Assembly: GCF_900143525.1 (NCBI RefSeq)
Contig: NZ_FREZ01000003.1
Location: 422,054 to 486,053, forward strand
DNA from: Ruegeria sp. Alg231-54
Lineage (GTDB): Bacteria; Pseudomonadota; Alphaproteobacteria; Rhodobacterales; Rhodobacteraceae
Length of the DNA: 64,000 nucleotides
Direction: 5' to 3'
In this document: positions 45,902-54,326 of the stretch, piece by piece
Position numbering within the stretch: the stretch's first letter is position 1
How the letters are laid out: each line of letters starts with the position of its first letter
The notes under the pieces: generated by a model
Database searches by the model: none
What the model saw: the letters and a program-made list of their open reading frames with translations, nothing else
Told to the model about the DNA's origin: nothing
Made by a program: the position numbers and the translations under genes

Positions 45902-46621
45902 ATGAACATTCGTCTCCGACATGATGCCATCGTGCGCACCCTTCGCCGTAACGGAACCGCAACGGTCGACGAACTGGCCTGTCAGGTCGGTGCGTCCAGG
46001 CGAACGGTATTGCGCGATATCGGGGCGTTGCGTGATCAGGGTTTTGTCATCCATTCCGAATGTGGGCGCGGTGGGGGCGTGCAACTTGATCCGCAATCCG
46101 TGCAGACCACTGCCCGTCTCACGGTCGCAGAGGTGTTTGCTCTTCTCGTCAGTGTCGCAGCCATGCGTGCGGCGCAAAGCCTTCCCTTTTCCGGTCTCGC
46201 CGACGCAGGGCTTGCCAAGATCGAGAAGGCCCTGCCGTCGGATAAGGTGCGGGATCTGCGCAGGTTCCTTGACTGTCTACATGTCGGTCAGCTGTCGCCC
46301 AAACAGGACATCTCGGACATGGGCACGATTGACCCCGCGCTTTTGCCTGCCTTCGAGACCGCGTTTCTGCTACGGCAAAACCTGCGCTTCGGCTACCGGG
46401 ACGCCAAAGGCGCAGAGACCAGTCGCGAAGTCGAACCACAAGCTATGCTCATCCTGCCGCCGCTCTGGTATCTCGTAGCCTGGGATTCCAGCCGCGAGGA
46501 ATTCCGGCATTTTCGCATGGATCGGATCAGCCGCCCCGAGATCGTCGAGGGAACATCGTTCCGGAGACGGCATGTTCCGTTCGAGGACGATGTCTGTCCA
46601 TTCAGTGAATTACCGCGCTGA
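45902..46621 (+). CDS. YafY-type HTH/WYL domain regulator
   Basis: This 239-residue protein begins with an HTH_11 winged helix (RHDAIVRTLRRNGTATVDEL, then GASRRTVLRDIGALRDQG) and ends with a WYL domain (LRFGYRDAKGAETSREVEPQ and PPLWYLVAWDSSREEFRHFR). WYL domains sense ligands, possibly nucleotides or oligonucleotides. It probably regulates itself and ridA. Confidence 0.9.
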   Translation: MNIRLRHDAIVRTLRRNGTATVDELACQVGASRRTVLRDIGALRDQGFVIHSECGRGGGVQLDPQSVQTTARLTVAEVFALLVSVAAMRAAQSLPFSGLADAGLAKIEKALPSDKVRDLRRFLDCLHVGQLSPKQDISDMGTIDPALLPAFETAFLLRQNLRFGYRDAKGAETSREVEPQAMLILPPLWYLVAWDSSREEFRHFRMDRISRPEIVEGTSFRRRHVPFEDDVCPFSELPR

Positions 46622-46717
46622 TCACCAGGAACGCGTGACGTCCGAGCGGCAGTGGTTCCAGTATCTCGACCCGTCAACAGCCCCGAAATGGTGGATCGGG
46701 GTCCACGCTTAATCCCT

Positions 46718-47149
46718 TCACCCTTTGTCGGGATTCCTTTTAGAACGTTTCGCATCGACCTGCTTCTTCGTCAGTGCAACACGGATGATGCGCTGAAACC
46801 GAGGGCAATCCAGATGGTTTTCGGCGGTGCAATTCATGACATGGCGAAGGCCGTCCCGTAAGGCCGTCAGTTCCTTGATCCTCACGTCAATTGCATCGGC
46901 CTTTGCTGCCAAAACATTACGATCCAGATCGGGCCTGCCTTCTGAACCCATCGTCTCTTTGATCTCGCCGAGTGAAAACCCGGCGGTTTGCGCCAGAGAG
47001 ATGAGGGAAATCCGCGTCTTCACCTCATCTTCATAGAAACGCTTCAACCCCCTTCGGCCCGCCGACCGGATCAGGCCAATCTCTTCATAATAGCGGAGTT
47101 TTGATGGTGAAAATCCGCTTGCGCGAGAAAGTTCAGAAATGTCGAACAT
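46718..47149 (-). CDS. MerR family regulator
   Basis: This 143-residue protein has the MerR N-terminus (FDISELSRASGFSPSKLRYY, EEIGLI), RRGLKRFYEDEVKTRISLIS and the dimerisation helix. Two cysteines near the end (MNCTAENHLDCPRFQRI) could bind a metal or sense redox. I used the ATG at 47149 because an upstream one (47194) lies beyond the operator. It is divergent from the DUF2938 gene. Confidence 0.88.
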   Translation of the reverse strand: MFDISELSRASGFSPSKLRYYEEIGLIRSAGRRGLKRFYEDEVKTRISLISLAQTAGFSLGEIKETMGSEGRPDLDRNVLAAKADAIDVRIKELTALRDGLRHVMNCTAENHLDCPRFQRIIRVALTKKQVDAKRSKRNPDKG

Positions 47150-47156
47150 CGTCTTG

Positions 47157-47176
47157 ACCTCAAGTGGGCTTGAAGT
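47157..47176. promoter_or_regulatory. MerR/SoxR-like dyad in the merR-DUF2938 promoter
   Basis: ACCTCAAG and CTTGAAGT match as inverted arms at 7 of 8 positions around GGG/TGG and resemble the SoxR/CueR-type operator CCTCAAGTTAACTTGAGG. A TTGACC at 47154-47159 and a weak CATGTT 19 bp further on give the over-long spacer expected of MerR-activated promoters driving the plus-strand gene. Confidence 0.65.
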
Positions 47177-47230
47177 TGCATGTTGCCCCTCCACTCTAAA
47201 ACATCAACAGAAACTAAGGTCGATACCTCC

Positions 47231-47722
47231 ATGACAACAGAAATATTCTTTAGCGCTGTTCTGATCGGCATAGGCGCGACAGCCTTCATGGATATGGTCG
47301 CCTTTACCCAGAAGCTGATCTTCTCTCAGCAATCGCTCAACTACGCGATGGTGGGCCGTTGGCTCGGCAATGTCGCGCAGGGGCGGTTTATTCATAGGCA
47401 CATCATGGCCAGCGACCCTGTTCCGGCGGAGCGTTTGTTGGGCTGGAGCGCACATTATCTGACGGGCGTCGTGTTTGCGCTGGTTTTTTTGGCCGTTGTC
47501 GGTCGGGGCTGGCTTGAAGCGCCGAGCCTGCTGCCTGCGATTGCATTTGGAGTTATTACAGTGCTCGCGCCTTTTCTGATCCTTCAGCCGGGCATGGGAG
47601 CGGGGCTGGCGGCACGGTTGACGCTCGACCCACGAGCTGCGCGGCTCAAGAGCGTCTTTGCACATCTCAGCTTTGGAATTGGGCTTTGGATTGCGGCAAA
47701 CTGCATATCCAATTCGTTCTAA
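47231..47722 (+). CDS. DUF2938 family membrane protein
   Basis: This 163-residue protein has four hydrophobic segments and the family landmarks MVGRWLGNVAQGRFIH, LGWSAHYLTGVVFALVF and FLILQPGMGAGLAA. The function is unknown. The ATG at 47231 follows an AAGG site; a start at 47180 would lie in the operator. It is the likely target of the divergent MerR protein. Confidence 0.85.
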   Translation: MTTEIFFSAVLIGIGATAFMDMVAFTQKLIFSQQSLNYAMVGRWLGNVAQGRFIHRHIMASDPVPAERLLGWSAHYLTGVVFALVFLAVVGRGWLEAPSLLPAIAFGVITVLAPFLILQPGMGAGLAARLTLDPRAARLKSVFAHLSFGIGLWIAANCISNSF

Positions 47723-47933
47723 CATTTCGCGAAGATCGTACCGAAAGCTGTCAGAAGCGCCACGGGGCGCTTATGACTGCCTTGTTGCGCAGGCTGTGAA
47801 TTCGGCAGCCACCAAATTTTGCTACTGCAGCGAGGCTGGAAGCCGGACGGAGGTCCGCCATGAGGACAATGCTGACCTTGACTTCTTCGGGACGTGTCTT
47901 TGAAGTTTAGGTCACTAGAAGGATTTCTATTTT
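47723..47933. other. Spacer with short hairpin
   Basis: AAGCGCC and GGCGCTT (47755-47772) could form a 7-bp stem 33 bp after the DUF2938 stop, but there is no T-run. No gene is visible. Confidence 0.35.
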
Positions 47934-48404
47934 ATGTCTCAAACAAATAGCACCGCTCCGTTGGCGGGCCCCGTCACTGGTGGGAGTCAGTGTGGTGCAG
48001 TCCGGCTCTCAATTGAAAGACTTGGGAAGGCGTCAATCTGTCATTGCCGGATGTGTCAGAAGGCTTTTGGAAGCCTCTTTGCACTATTAGTTGAGGCCTA
48101 TGATATCACCTGGACACGCGGAAATCGGTCCATATTTCATAGCTCGAGAACAAATTGGCGGGGATTTTGTAGTGCCTGTGGGACACCTCTTCCATACGAG
48201 TTTGACGGTGTAGTTGAGATTGCGATTGGCGCGTTGGATAATCCGGACCTTGCTCAGCCAGAAGTTCAAGTGAACGCCCGATACCGCCAAAAATGTTTCC
48301 ACGGGCTTGCGAGTCTCCCCGAAAAGCCTCCGGAACTGCGGCAGGCTGATGAAATCTGGAATGCCTCTGTGGAGTCAAACCAACATCCAGACAAGTGCAC
48401 ATAG
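47934..48404 (+). CDS. GFA (CENP-V) family protein
   Basis: This 156-residue protein carries the zinc motifs of the glutathione-dependent formaldehyde-activating family: GGSQCGAVRLSIE, ICHCRMCQKAFG and FCSACGTPLPYEF. Such proteins bind zinc and have been proposed to help formaldehyde or glutathione adducts form, though most are unassigned. An AGAAGGA ribosome site precedes the ATG. The ~40 residues at the end (HGLASLPEKPPELRQADE) are typical for the family. Confidence 0.88.
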   Translation: MSQTNSTAPLAGPVTGGSQCGAVRLSIERLGKASICHCRMCQKAFGSLFALLVEAYDITWTRGNRSIFHSSRTNWRGFCSACGTPLPYEFDGVVEIAIGALDNPDLAQPEVQVNARYRQKCFHGLASLPEKPPELRQADEIWNASVESNQHPDKCT

Positions 48405-48440
48405 GGCTGAAACAGGACCTCAGAGCCGTTGCGGCACAGG

Positions 48441-48552
48441 CCCCTGCCCGGCTATTAACTGATCACACGGACGGCCCAAAGGCGACCTTGGATGTACCCC
48501 GGCAATATTGCGGATGCAGCCTGCTTTCCGGACATTCGCCGCGAGCGCAAAA
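48441..48552. repeat. Dispersed intergenic repeat, copy 3 (two parts)
   Basis: The first part (48441-48480) matches 60594-60631, sharing CCCCTGCCC, ATTA.CTGATC and GACGGCCCA. The second part (48528-48552) carries the core GGACATTCGCCGCGAGCGCA found at 55650-55674. The two parts together suggest a repeat unit of roughly 110 bp. Confidence 0.65.
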
Positions 48553-48720
48553 CCTGGAAACAATTGAATTCATACATCACTGACAAAGCCGGCCTTCAGC
48601 GCATTACGATTTTTTTGCTCGATTTCGTGGAATTTCGGGAACCTTTCTGCACCTCCTGCATCCAAGTAACTAGGTGCGCACAAACGCGCATTCGAAGAAA
48701 ACCTTAGAAAGGACCCAACC

Positions 48721-49140
48721 ATGTTTGGAAAAACCGCAATTGCTGTTGGATTCATCGTCGTTAGTGCATCGACCGCCAAAGCTCATGATGAGCTGGCCCT
48801 CGCGAATGCCCCAATTGGGGATCCTTATGTGAAAGTGAGCGACTTTCTCCCCTTGCCCGAATTCATCCCAGGTCTGGGAACGCTTTTCGTGGATTCGGCC
48901 ACATTGCCCGCTGGCCCGTTCCTCGCCTATGATCGCGATGGTCGATTGTCAGCCACGGTTTACATGACACCGTTCGACGATCTGCAACACGGTACATCGT
49001 TTGACGGCCTGAAAATCGGATCACACACCGTCAGTTCGACAGATATCTATTTCAATGCCGGGCATCCCGGTGTGGATAAGCCGCACACGCATGTCGTTCT
49101 TTTCCACGATGATACCGCCAAAGAGCGTCTGGCAGAATGA
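48721..49140 (+). CDS. Secreted TTHB210-like protein
   Basis: This 139-residue protein has a Sec signal (MFGKTAIAVGFIVVSASTAK, cleaved after KA-H) and a C-terminal histidine-rich motif GHPGVDKPHTHVVLFHDD. The arrangement of GHP, then PH, H and FH resembles the DUF5602/TTHB210 family, in which the main product of the Thermus ECF sigma factor SigE is the prototype. It overlaps the cupredoxin gene by ATGA and an ECF sigma gene ends the operon. Metal or oxidant binding in the periplasm is plausible, not shown. Confidence 0.65.
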   Translation: MFGKTAIAVGFIVVSASTAKAHDELALANAPIGDPYVKVSDFLPLPEFIPGLGTLFVDSATLPAGPFLAYDRDGRLSATVYMTPFDDLQHGTSFDGLKIGSHTVSSTDIYFNAGHPGVDKPHTHVVLFHDDTAKERLAE

Positions 49141-49667
49141 TCTGTACGCGACGCCACGCCGTTTGGCTTGGTGGTTATGCAATTGCTACTATCGCTAGTT
49201 CCCGGGTCGCGCTAGCGCATCTGTCCACTACGATTGAGATGCGCGGAAGCCCGCGTGGTGAGCGCATCTGGTATGATCCTATTGGTATTGCGGTGTCTCC
49301 GGGCACCACCATCCGGTTCATCAATCGCAATCCCGAGAACAGCCATACGGTAACTGCCTATCATCCGGCAAACTATAATCGAATGCGTCGCATCCCCGCT
49401 GAGGCCGACCCATGGAACAGCGACTTTTTGCTTCCGGATGAGTATTTTGAATTCACCCTTACCGCACCCGGCGTTTATGACTATTATTGTCTACCGAACG
49501 AGATGGCGGCGGTGGTCGGTCGCATTTTGTTTGGAACACCCAACGACACCGGCTGGGAGGGAAGTTCAAACGACAAAAGCGATGTGTCGGAGGACGTCCT
49601 AACGGCATTGCCTTTGGTCCAAAAGATCCGTTCAGAAGGCACCGTTCGTAAGGAAGACGGATCATGA
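49137..49667 (+). CDS. Cupredoxin-like secreted protein with altered copper site
   Basis: This 176-residue protein starts with a signal (TRRHAVWLGGYAIATIASS, cleaved near ALA-H). A plastocyanin/halocyanin-type domain follows with His70 in ENSHTVTAYH and Cys118 in YDYYCLPNEMAAVVGR. In typical members the motif is C-x-P-H-x-x-x-x-M/G; here Asn121 stands where the second histidine ligand is expected, with Met123 nearby. A classical type 1 copper site is therefore doubtful. A ~35-residue charged tail follows the domain. Confidence 0.8.
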   Translation: MICTRRHAVWLGGYAIATIASSRVALAHLSTTIEMRGSPRGERIWYDPIGIAVSPGTTIRFINRNPENSHTVTAYHPANYNRMRRIPAEADPWNSDFLLPDEYFEFTLTAPGVYDYYCLPNEMAAVVGRILFGTPNDTGWEGSSNDKSDVSEDVLTALPLVQKIRSEGTVRKEDGS

Positions 49668-50359
49668 AAGTTCATTTGAGCCTCAGACAACAAGCCTCGA
49701 CCGATGCGGCCAAATCGGAAGCAGAGCTTGTAAAAGCTGCGCGTGAAGGTAGCGAACTGGCCGTCCGGGAACTCATCCGCCGCCTGAACCCTCGCCTGTT
49801 TCGCGTTGCCCGAGGTATCGTGGACAGCGACGCCGTGGCTGAAGAAGCGCTGCAGGAGGCTTATCTTTCGGCATTCAGCAAACTGGAGGGGTTTCGTGAA
49901 CATGCCAGCTTTTCTACCTGGATCACCCGGATCGTGATTAATACCGCGCGAATGCAGCGCAGACGAGCACGTACTGCTGAAGAGTATGACACAGTGGACG
50001 AATCAAGCTCACTTATAACTTTCCCCAGGCAATATTCTGAGCTCCCCGATGCAAGGCTTGGACGCGCGCAATTGAGAGAATTTCTCGAAACGGCCGTTTC
50101 CGAGCTGCCGCCAAATCTGAGATTGCCGTTTCTTCTGCGTGAGGCTGAGGATATGAGCGTTATTGCCATTGCAAGCGAGCTTCAGATCAATCCGATAACC
50201 GTGAAAACACGCCTATTCCGCGCCCGTCGCCGATTGCGCACCACCATCGAACACCGGGTTCGGGGCGGTTTCGATGCAATCTTCCCATCCGGCGGAAAAC
50301 GATGCGCCAACATGAACGATCGCGTAATAGCGCTGTTGCAGGCGAGTGGCGCACTTTGA
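49664..50359 (+). CDS. ECF RNA polymerase sigma factor
   Basis: This 231-residue sigma-70-family factor has region 2 (EEALQEAYLSAFSKLEGF, then FSTWITRIVINTARMQRRR) and region 4 (LPPNLRLPFLLREAEDMSV, NPITVKTRLFRARRRLR). A short tail after region 4 (FPSGGKRCANMNDRVIALL) is shared by some ECF groups. Its ATG overlaps the cupredoxin stop. No anti-sigma gene is adjacent, so control may act through the two secreted proteins or through a distant anti-sigma. Confidence 0.9.
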   Translation: MKVHLSLRQQASTDAAKSEAELVKAAREGSELAVRELIRRLNPRLFRVARGIVDSDAVAEEALQEAYLSAFSKLEGFREHASFSTWITRIVINTARMQRRRARTAEEYDTVDESSSLITFPRQYSELPDARLGRAQLREFLETAVSELPPNLRLPFLLREAEDMSVIAIASELQINPITVKTRLFRARRRLRTTIEHRVRGGFDAIFPSGGKRCANMNDRVIALLQASGAL

Positions 50360-50400
50360 CGGAGAAAACGCTGCCCGTTCCAGTCATTGATCACCACCTG

Positions 50401-50452
50401 TTGCCGCTACGGTATGGCCCATCAGACCGGACGTTCGCTGCGAGTTCAAGAT
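50401..50452. repeat. Dispersed intergenic repeat, copy 4 (diverged)
   Basis: TGCCGCTACGGTATGGCCCA and CGGACGTTCGCTGCGAGTTC align with the copy at 55630-55677. The rest of 50360-50618 holds no gene that I can support. Confidence 0.55.
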
Positions 50453-50618
50453 TTGGCGGTGGGCGAACTTGCAGTCTACGGACAACCGGCGTCGATTTGG
50501 TCAGGTCGGAGGTTGCGGAAAATGATTATCTAACAACATGCCGTGACTTTTTTGACGATCTGTTCCGACCATCTGATCACAATGGGCTGGAAAGGAACAC
50601 TTTGGGCGCCGAAATTGT

Positions 50619-51362
50619 CTACTGTGACGCGCTAACCCGTTCATCTTGCATATTCTGATCTATCAACAGCACCCGGAGATTTCCTGTTTTTTCGAACCCT
50701 TGGTCGACGAATGGTCTGGCATCTTCGTGAGTTTCATATCCGACGATGGGGCGCCCTGCGCCAAAGCACTCCGTACATTGAATAGCAGCATCAGCAACTG
50801 AGCGATCGTTAGCCGGCCCAAACACATTAGACAGGCCAACCACTTCGGACGACTGATTTGCAATACAACCCGCCCGCATTCCCTCTTTGCCCTCTTTTAC
50901 AAAGAACGCGATGTTGGTGCTATCCAACAGGCTGGCAGGAAACATCGATGTTTCAGATTGCACGTTCGATGCGCTCCATGCGACTTCTCATCGTGTCAGG
51001 TCTTCTTTGGTAGCGATCCTTTTCCAAGGAGCGCCGGAAGGCACTTCGGCCGAAGCCTCTTTCCTGATCCACGTCGTGGAAAACAGTGTTTCTGCCGGAA
51101 GTTGCTCTAGTGGTAAGTCGGCAAAACTGTCCTTTACGGCAAATGCGGATTGAGCGGCCATGTTCTCGGACCGAAAAAGATCGGCACCGATTTCCGGTCG
51201 CAAAGTAACCACCTTGGGGTAAAGGGGCGGAGGCATGCCCGCGCACACCAATGCGGTCCCGTCAAGTCGCACAGAAAGACCGTGCGCTGCAAACACTGCT
51301 GCACAAAGATCGGCATTGTTCTGGGCAGCAAGCGCCGACTTTCTTAAATTTCTCTCGCTCAT
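50619..51362 (-). pseudogene. GNAT-like acetyltransferase with in-frame TGA
   Basis: The minus strand encodes one continuous protein except for a TGA at 50988-50990. The first part starts SERNLRKSALAAQNNADLC and contains FRSENMAAQSAFAVKDS; after the stop the same frame continues EVAWSASNVQSE and later RPIVGYETHEDARPFVDQGF and KTGNLRVLLID, a GNAT-like end. The stop replaces the residue before EVAW, where relatives usually have Trp, so a TGG-to-TGA change is likely. The family call is by pattern only. Confidence 0.62.
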
Positions 51363-51734
51363 CACAAATTCCAGTTCTTGACAGCTTGCTACAGTGACAC
51401 CGGGGCTTTTTGCCCAAGTTCAGCCCCTGAAACCATGCGCGCATTGTTGGTTGGCATGCCAAAGTCAATATGAATTTGCCAAGATTGGTTTAGTCCGATG
51501 ATTAACGCCACTGGCTGCATCAGCTTCTTATGGAACTCTCCGTGATCACTCACAAGTGGATATCGCCGTTGGTCCGCTCGTTTGCCCAATGATCGGGGTT
51601 CTTCCTAAATTCCATGATCAGACTTGGCAAAACATGTGCACTACTCTTTGCAAGCGGTCGATCCCAAGATGGATTTGACCCTTGCTGAAATTCCTGTCTT
51701 AAAGGTTTCGAAGACACGGTTCCATGAGGATAGA

Positions 51735-51959
51735 ATGAGCGATCTTGGCTTCACTTTTAGGCAATCAAAGAACGGTGAGGTGGTGGTCGACCATCGCGGT
51801 AAGCGCGCCACGACTCTTCGGGGCGACAAAGCAGAATGGTTCCTGCAAGGCATGGACGTGCTGGATTTCGAAAGCCAGCAACAAGAGTTGGCCCGCCTCA
51901 CCGGAAACTACAAACGCGGCAATGAACGCAAGGCACGCAACCATCCCCGAAACAGGTAA
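51735..51959 (+). CDS. Small conserved hypothetical protein
   Basis: This 74-residue basic protein (FTFRQSKNGEVVVDHRGKRA, then ARLTGNYKRGNERKARNHP) looks conserved: proteins with the same TFRQSKxGEV start and LTGNYKRGNER end occur widely in proteobacteria, without known function. I chose the ATG at 51735 with a GAGG site seven bases upstream; the frame stays open to 51624, giving 37 more residues that lack this character. Confidence 0.65.
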   Translation: MSDLGFTFRQSKNGEVVVDHRGKRATTLRGDKAEWFLQGMDVLDFESQQQELARLTGNYKRGNERKARNHPRNR

Positions 51960-51966
51960 TGGTGTA

Positions 51967-52608
51967 TCAGTAGCCAACGGTAAAGGCAGCGCGTAGAAAC
52001 TTGGCTGACTGAGCCTCATCCAAAATAGCGATCGCAAAATCTTCCATAGAAATTTGCGAGTTGCCCGCGTCATCAACAATCAGGTTATCTGTGTCGGTTC
52101 TGAAGACATCCAGGCGCTCACCGGGCTGCAATAATGCAGACGGGCTGGCATAGGTCCAGTTTGCCGATGCATCAGATGAACAGAGTTCCCACTGCGCCAT
52201 GGACGCACGTGCGGTTGGGACTATGCTTTCGGGCAGAAAATCTGGATCTGACAAGACGGTGTGCGGGCTGCGATCAGGCATATGCAAACGTGCCGCGCCA
52301 CCGATAATGATCACTCGAAGACCGGCAAGCGATGCGGCGTCCAGGATGGATCGGGTCAACGCAACAATTTCGCCCTCACGCCCAGCTGGTGTGCGCACAG
52401 CGCTTATTGCCAGATCCTGACCGGCCATGGCGGTGGCCAAAGCCGCCGGGTCCGTAACATCCGCAACAACCGGCTTGGCACCTTTGGGTAGTTTTTCGAG
52501 CCCCGCCTCGTTTCGAACAGCCGCGGTAACGTCATAGCCACGCTAGATCGCCTCAGTCACGACACGAGAACCGACGTCGCCAGCGGCACCAAATACGACA
52601 AGTTTCAT
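51967..52608 (-). pseudogene. NAD(P)-binding (NmrA/BVR-like) oxidoreductase with in-frame TAG
   Basis: The frame from the ATG at 52608 reads KLVVFGAAGDVGSRVVTEAI and then a TAG at 52543-52545, after which the same frame goes on RGYDVTAAVRNEAGLEKLP to the natural end. The GAAGDVGS loop is the dinucleotide-binding motif of NAD(P)H-dependent atypical short-chain reductases. A CAG-to-TAG change would explain the break. Its start overlaps the EamA stop, so it was the second gene of that operon. Confidence 0.75.
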
Positions 52609-53513
52609 GAGCATTCTCCTTTTGAGATGAAGTGTGAATTGGCGGTTTTTGAAAGTACGGAAGTGCCTAAACGCCCGGCACGCTGCCCAAGCCAGATTGC
52701 GGTGAGTACAACTCCGGCTCCGGCGATCTGGGTGGGCGTCAAAGTCTGATCAAGAAACATCCACCCAATGATGACTGCGGAAAGCGGGCTGAGAAAACCA
52801 AGGGCTGAAACGGCGCCGGGCTCGATCCGGGAAACACCTCGGAACCATAAGATGTATGTCAGCGCAGCCCCGATCAGGGTGAGATAGACGATTCCGGTGA
52901 AATTTTGCGTATTCAATGGCGGAAGCGCAGGTTCAAACAGGAGTGCCAGCGGTATCAGAAACAGCCCCCCTGCCGAAAGCTGCCAGGCCGCCAAGGTCAA
53001 AAGCGGCACAGGGGCTTGCCACTTCCGAGTCAGAACTGTGCCCGCCCCCATGGAGACTGCCCCTCCTATGCCTGCAATAACCCCAATCGGATCAAGTGAA
53101 ATCCCCGAACCAAGCACAAGAAGTCCGACACCAAAGATACCAATCAGAGCCGCGATCACCGCAGATACTTTGACCGTCGTATCAATCAGCATCCCAGCTA
53201 AGAACACGACAATCAAAGGCTGAACCGCTCCAACCGTTGCGGCTACACCTCCAGGCAACCGGTACGCCGCCACAAATAGCAACGTCCAGAACACGGTGAA
53301 ATTGAGCGCACCAAGAACGAAAGCGCGTATCCACCAGATACCCTGCGGCAGTTGCCGAGCAAGAACGAGCAAAAGCAGGCCAGCAGGCAACGCACGCAGC
53401 GCAGCCATTGTGATTGGATACCCAGCAGGAAGGAATTCAGTCGTAACATAGTACGTGCTGCCCCAGACCAACGGCGCGATGGCAGTGAGCGCGATGTCGA
53501 CATGATGCTTCAT
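52605..53513 (-). CDS. EamA/RhaT family drug/metabolite transporter
   Basis: This 302-residue membrane protein has about ten hydrophobic segments arranged as two EamA repeats. The first begins APLVWGSTYYVTTEFLPAG and the second has GIVYLTLIGAALTYILWFRG and LGFLSPLSAVIIGWMF. Family members export amino acids or other small metabolites. It is divergent from a MarR gene across a pair of palindromic sites, so MarR control is very likely. Confidence 0.9.
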   Translation of the reverse strand: MKHHVDIALTAIAPLVWGSTYYVTTEFLPAGYPITMAALRALPAGLLLLVLARQLPQGIWWIRAFVLGALNFTVFWTLLFVAAYRLPGGVAATVGAVQPLIVVFLAGMLIDTTVKVSAVIAALIGIFGVGLLVLGSGISLDPIGVIAGIGGAVSMGAGTVLTRKWQAPVPLLTLAAWQLSAGGLFLIPLALLFEPALPPLNTQNFTGIVYLTLIGAALTYILWFRGVSRIEPGAVSALGFLSPLSAVIIGWMFLDQTLTPTQIAGAGVVLTAIWLGQRAGRLGTSVLSKTANSHFISKGECS

Positions 53514-53527
53514 GAGGAATCTCCATA

Positions 53528-53569
53528 TATCTTGACGTCAAGATACATTTCATTCTCTTGACGTCAAGA
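53528..53569. promoter_or_regulatory. Two tandem MarR-type palindromes
   Basis: TATCTTGACGTCAAGATA (53528-53545) is a perfect 18-bp palindrome, and TCTTGACGTCAAGA (53556-53569) repeats its core 27-28 bp further on. Both lie in the 78-bp gap between the divergent transporter and MarR genes. The second site lies close upstream of the MarR start, so autoregulation is expected as well. Confidence 0.85.
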
Positions 53570-53591
53570 TAATTCTTCGCAATATGCTTCC

Positions 53592-54086
53592 ATGGACCAC
53601 ATCGATCGTATCATTACGCAATGGAACAAAGCCCGACCTGACCTCGATGTCGGACCGATGGAAACGATTGGGCGTCTCTCCCGCCTGGCGGCTCAGCTCA
53701 GAAAAGAGATGGACAAAACCTGGAAGATTTATGGGCTCAACCTCGCCAGCTTTGATGTACTGGCGACTCTGCGCAGGTCCGGAAAGCCGGAAGGCTTGTC
53801 GCCCGGGGAATTGCTTGACCTGACCATGGTGACGTCGGGGACGATGACCAACCGGATTGACCAGCTCGTCAAAGCAGGCTTGGTCGAGCGCGTTCCAAAT
53901 CCGGAAGACAAACGCGGCTTCTTGATCCGATTGACGAGGGCCGGGTTCTCAAAAATCGAAAACGCCGTATCAGATCACGTTATAACGCAACATCGGCTTA
54001 TGAACGGTATATCACCCGCGCAGCGCGATAACTTAAATTCATTGCTTAGAGCACTGGGCGAAACGGTTGACGTAGATACGAAATAA
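53592..54086 (+). CDS. MarR family transcriptional regulator
   Basis: This 164-residue protein has the MarR winged helix: LSPGELLDLTMVTSGTMTNR as recognition region near residue 80 and a wing with PNPEDKRGFLIRLTRAGF. A charged N-terminal arm precedes it. It faces the EamA transporter across two palindromes. Confidence 0.9.
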   Translation: MDHIDRIITQWNKARPDLDVGPMETIGRLSRLAAQLRKEMDKTWKIYGLNLASFDVLATLRRSGKPEGLSPGELLDLTMVTSGTMTNRIDQLVKAGLVERVPNPEDKRGFLIRLTRAGFSKIENAVSDHVITQHRLMNGISPAQRDNLNSLLRALGETVDVDTK

Positions 54087-54326
54087 ATCACTAGTGAATT
54101 AAGCGCTTCCCAAAAAACCATCACACTTTAAGAACATGGCGTGCCTTGGAAACAAGACACCCGCACTCGAGCAAAACTTTTGCAAAACGCAGGTGAACAT
54201 TGCGCAACTCGATTAAGGCTCAACTATACACCCTGCGCAATAAAAACTGATTCGTTGCACGCCCATGTCACAAACTCCAAGCTTGCTTCGTCCTGTTTCT
54301 GTACACCCCGAAAACAGGAGCACCAC

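Noticed and set aside
47755..47772. Hairpin AAGCGCC/GGCGCTT after DUF2938 as an intrinsic terminator
   Set aside because: The stem is short and no T-run follows.
50988..50990. TGA inside an open frame could encode selenocysteine or be read through
   Set aside because: The position fits a Trp in relatives, no selenocysteine insertion hairpin was apparent, and neighbouring genes are broken by TAG and TAA too, so plain nonsense mutation is simpler.
51389..51589. Minus-strand frame of 66 codons between the GNAT-like remnant and the small hypothetical gene
   Set aside because: It lacks a ribosome site and recognisable features. The 51363-51734 spacer is left without a gene call.
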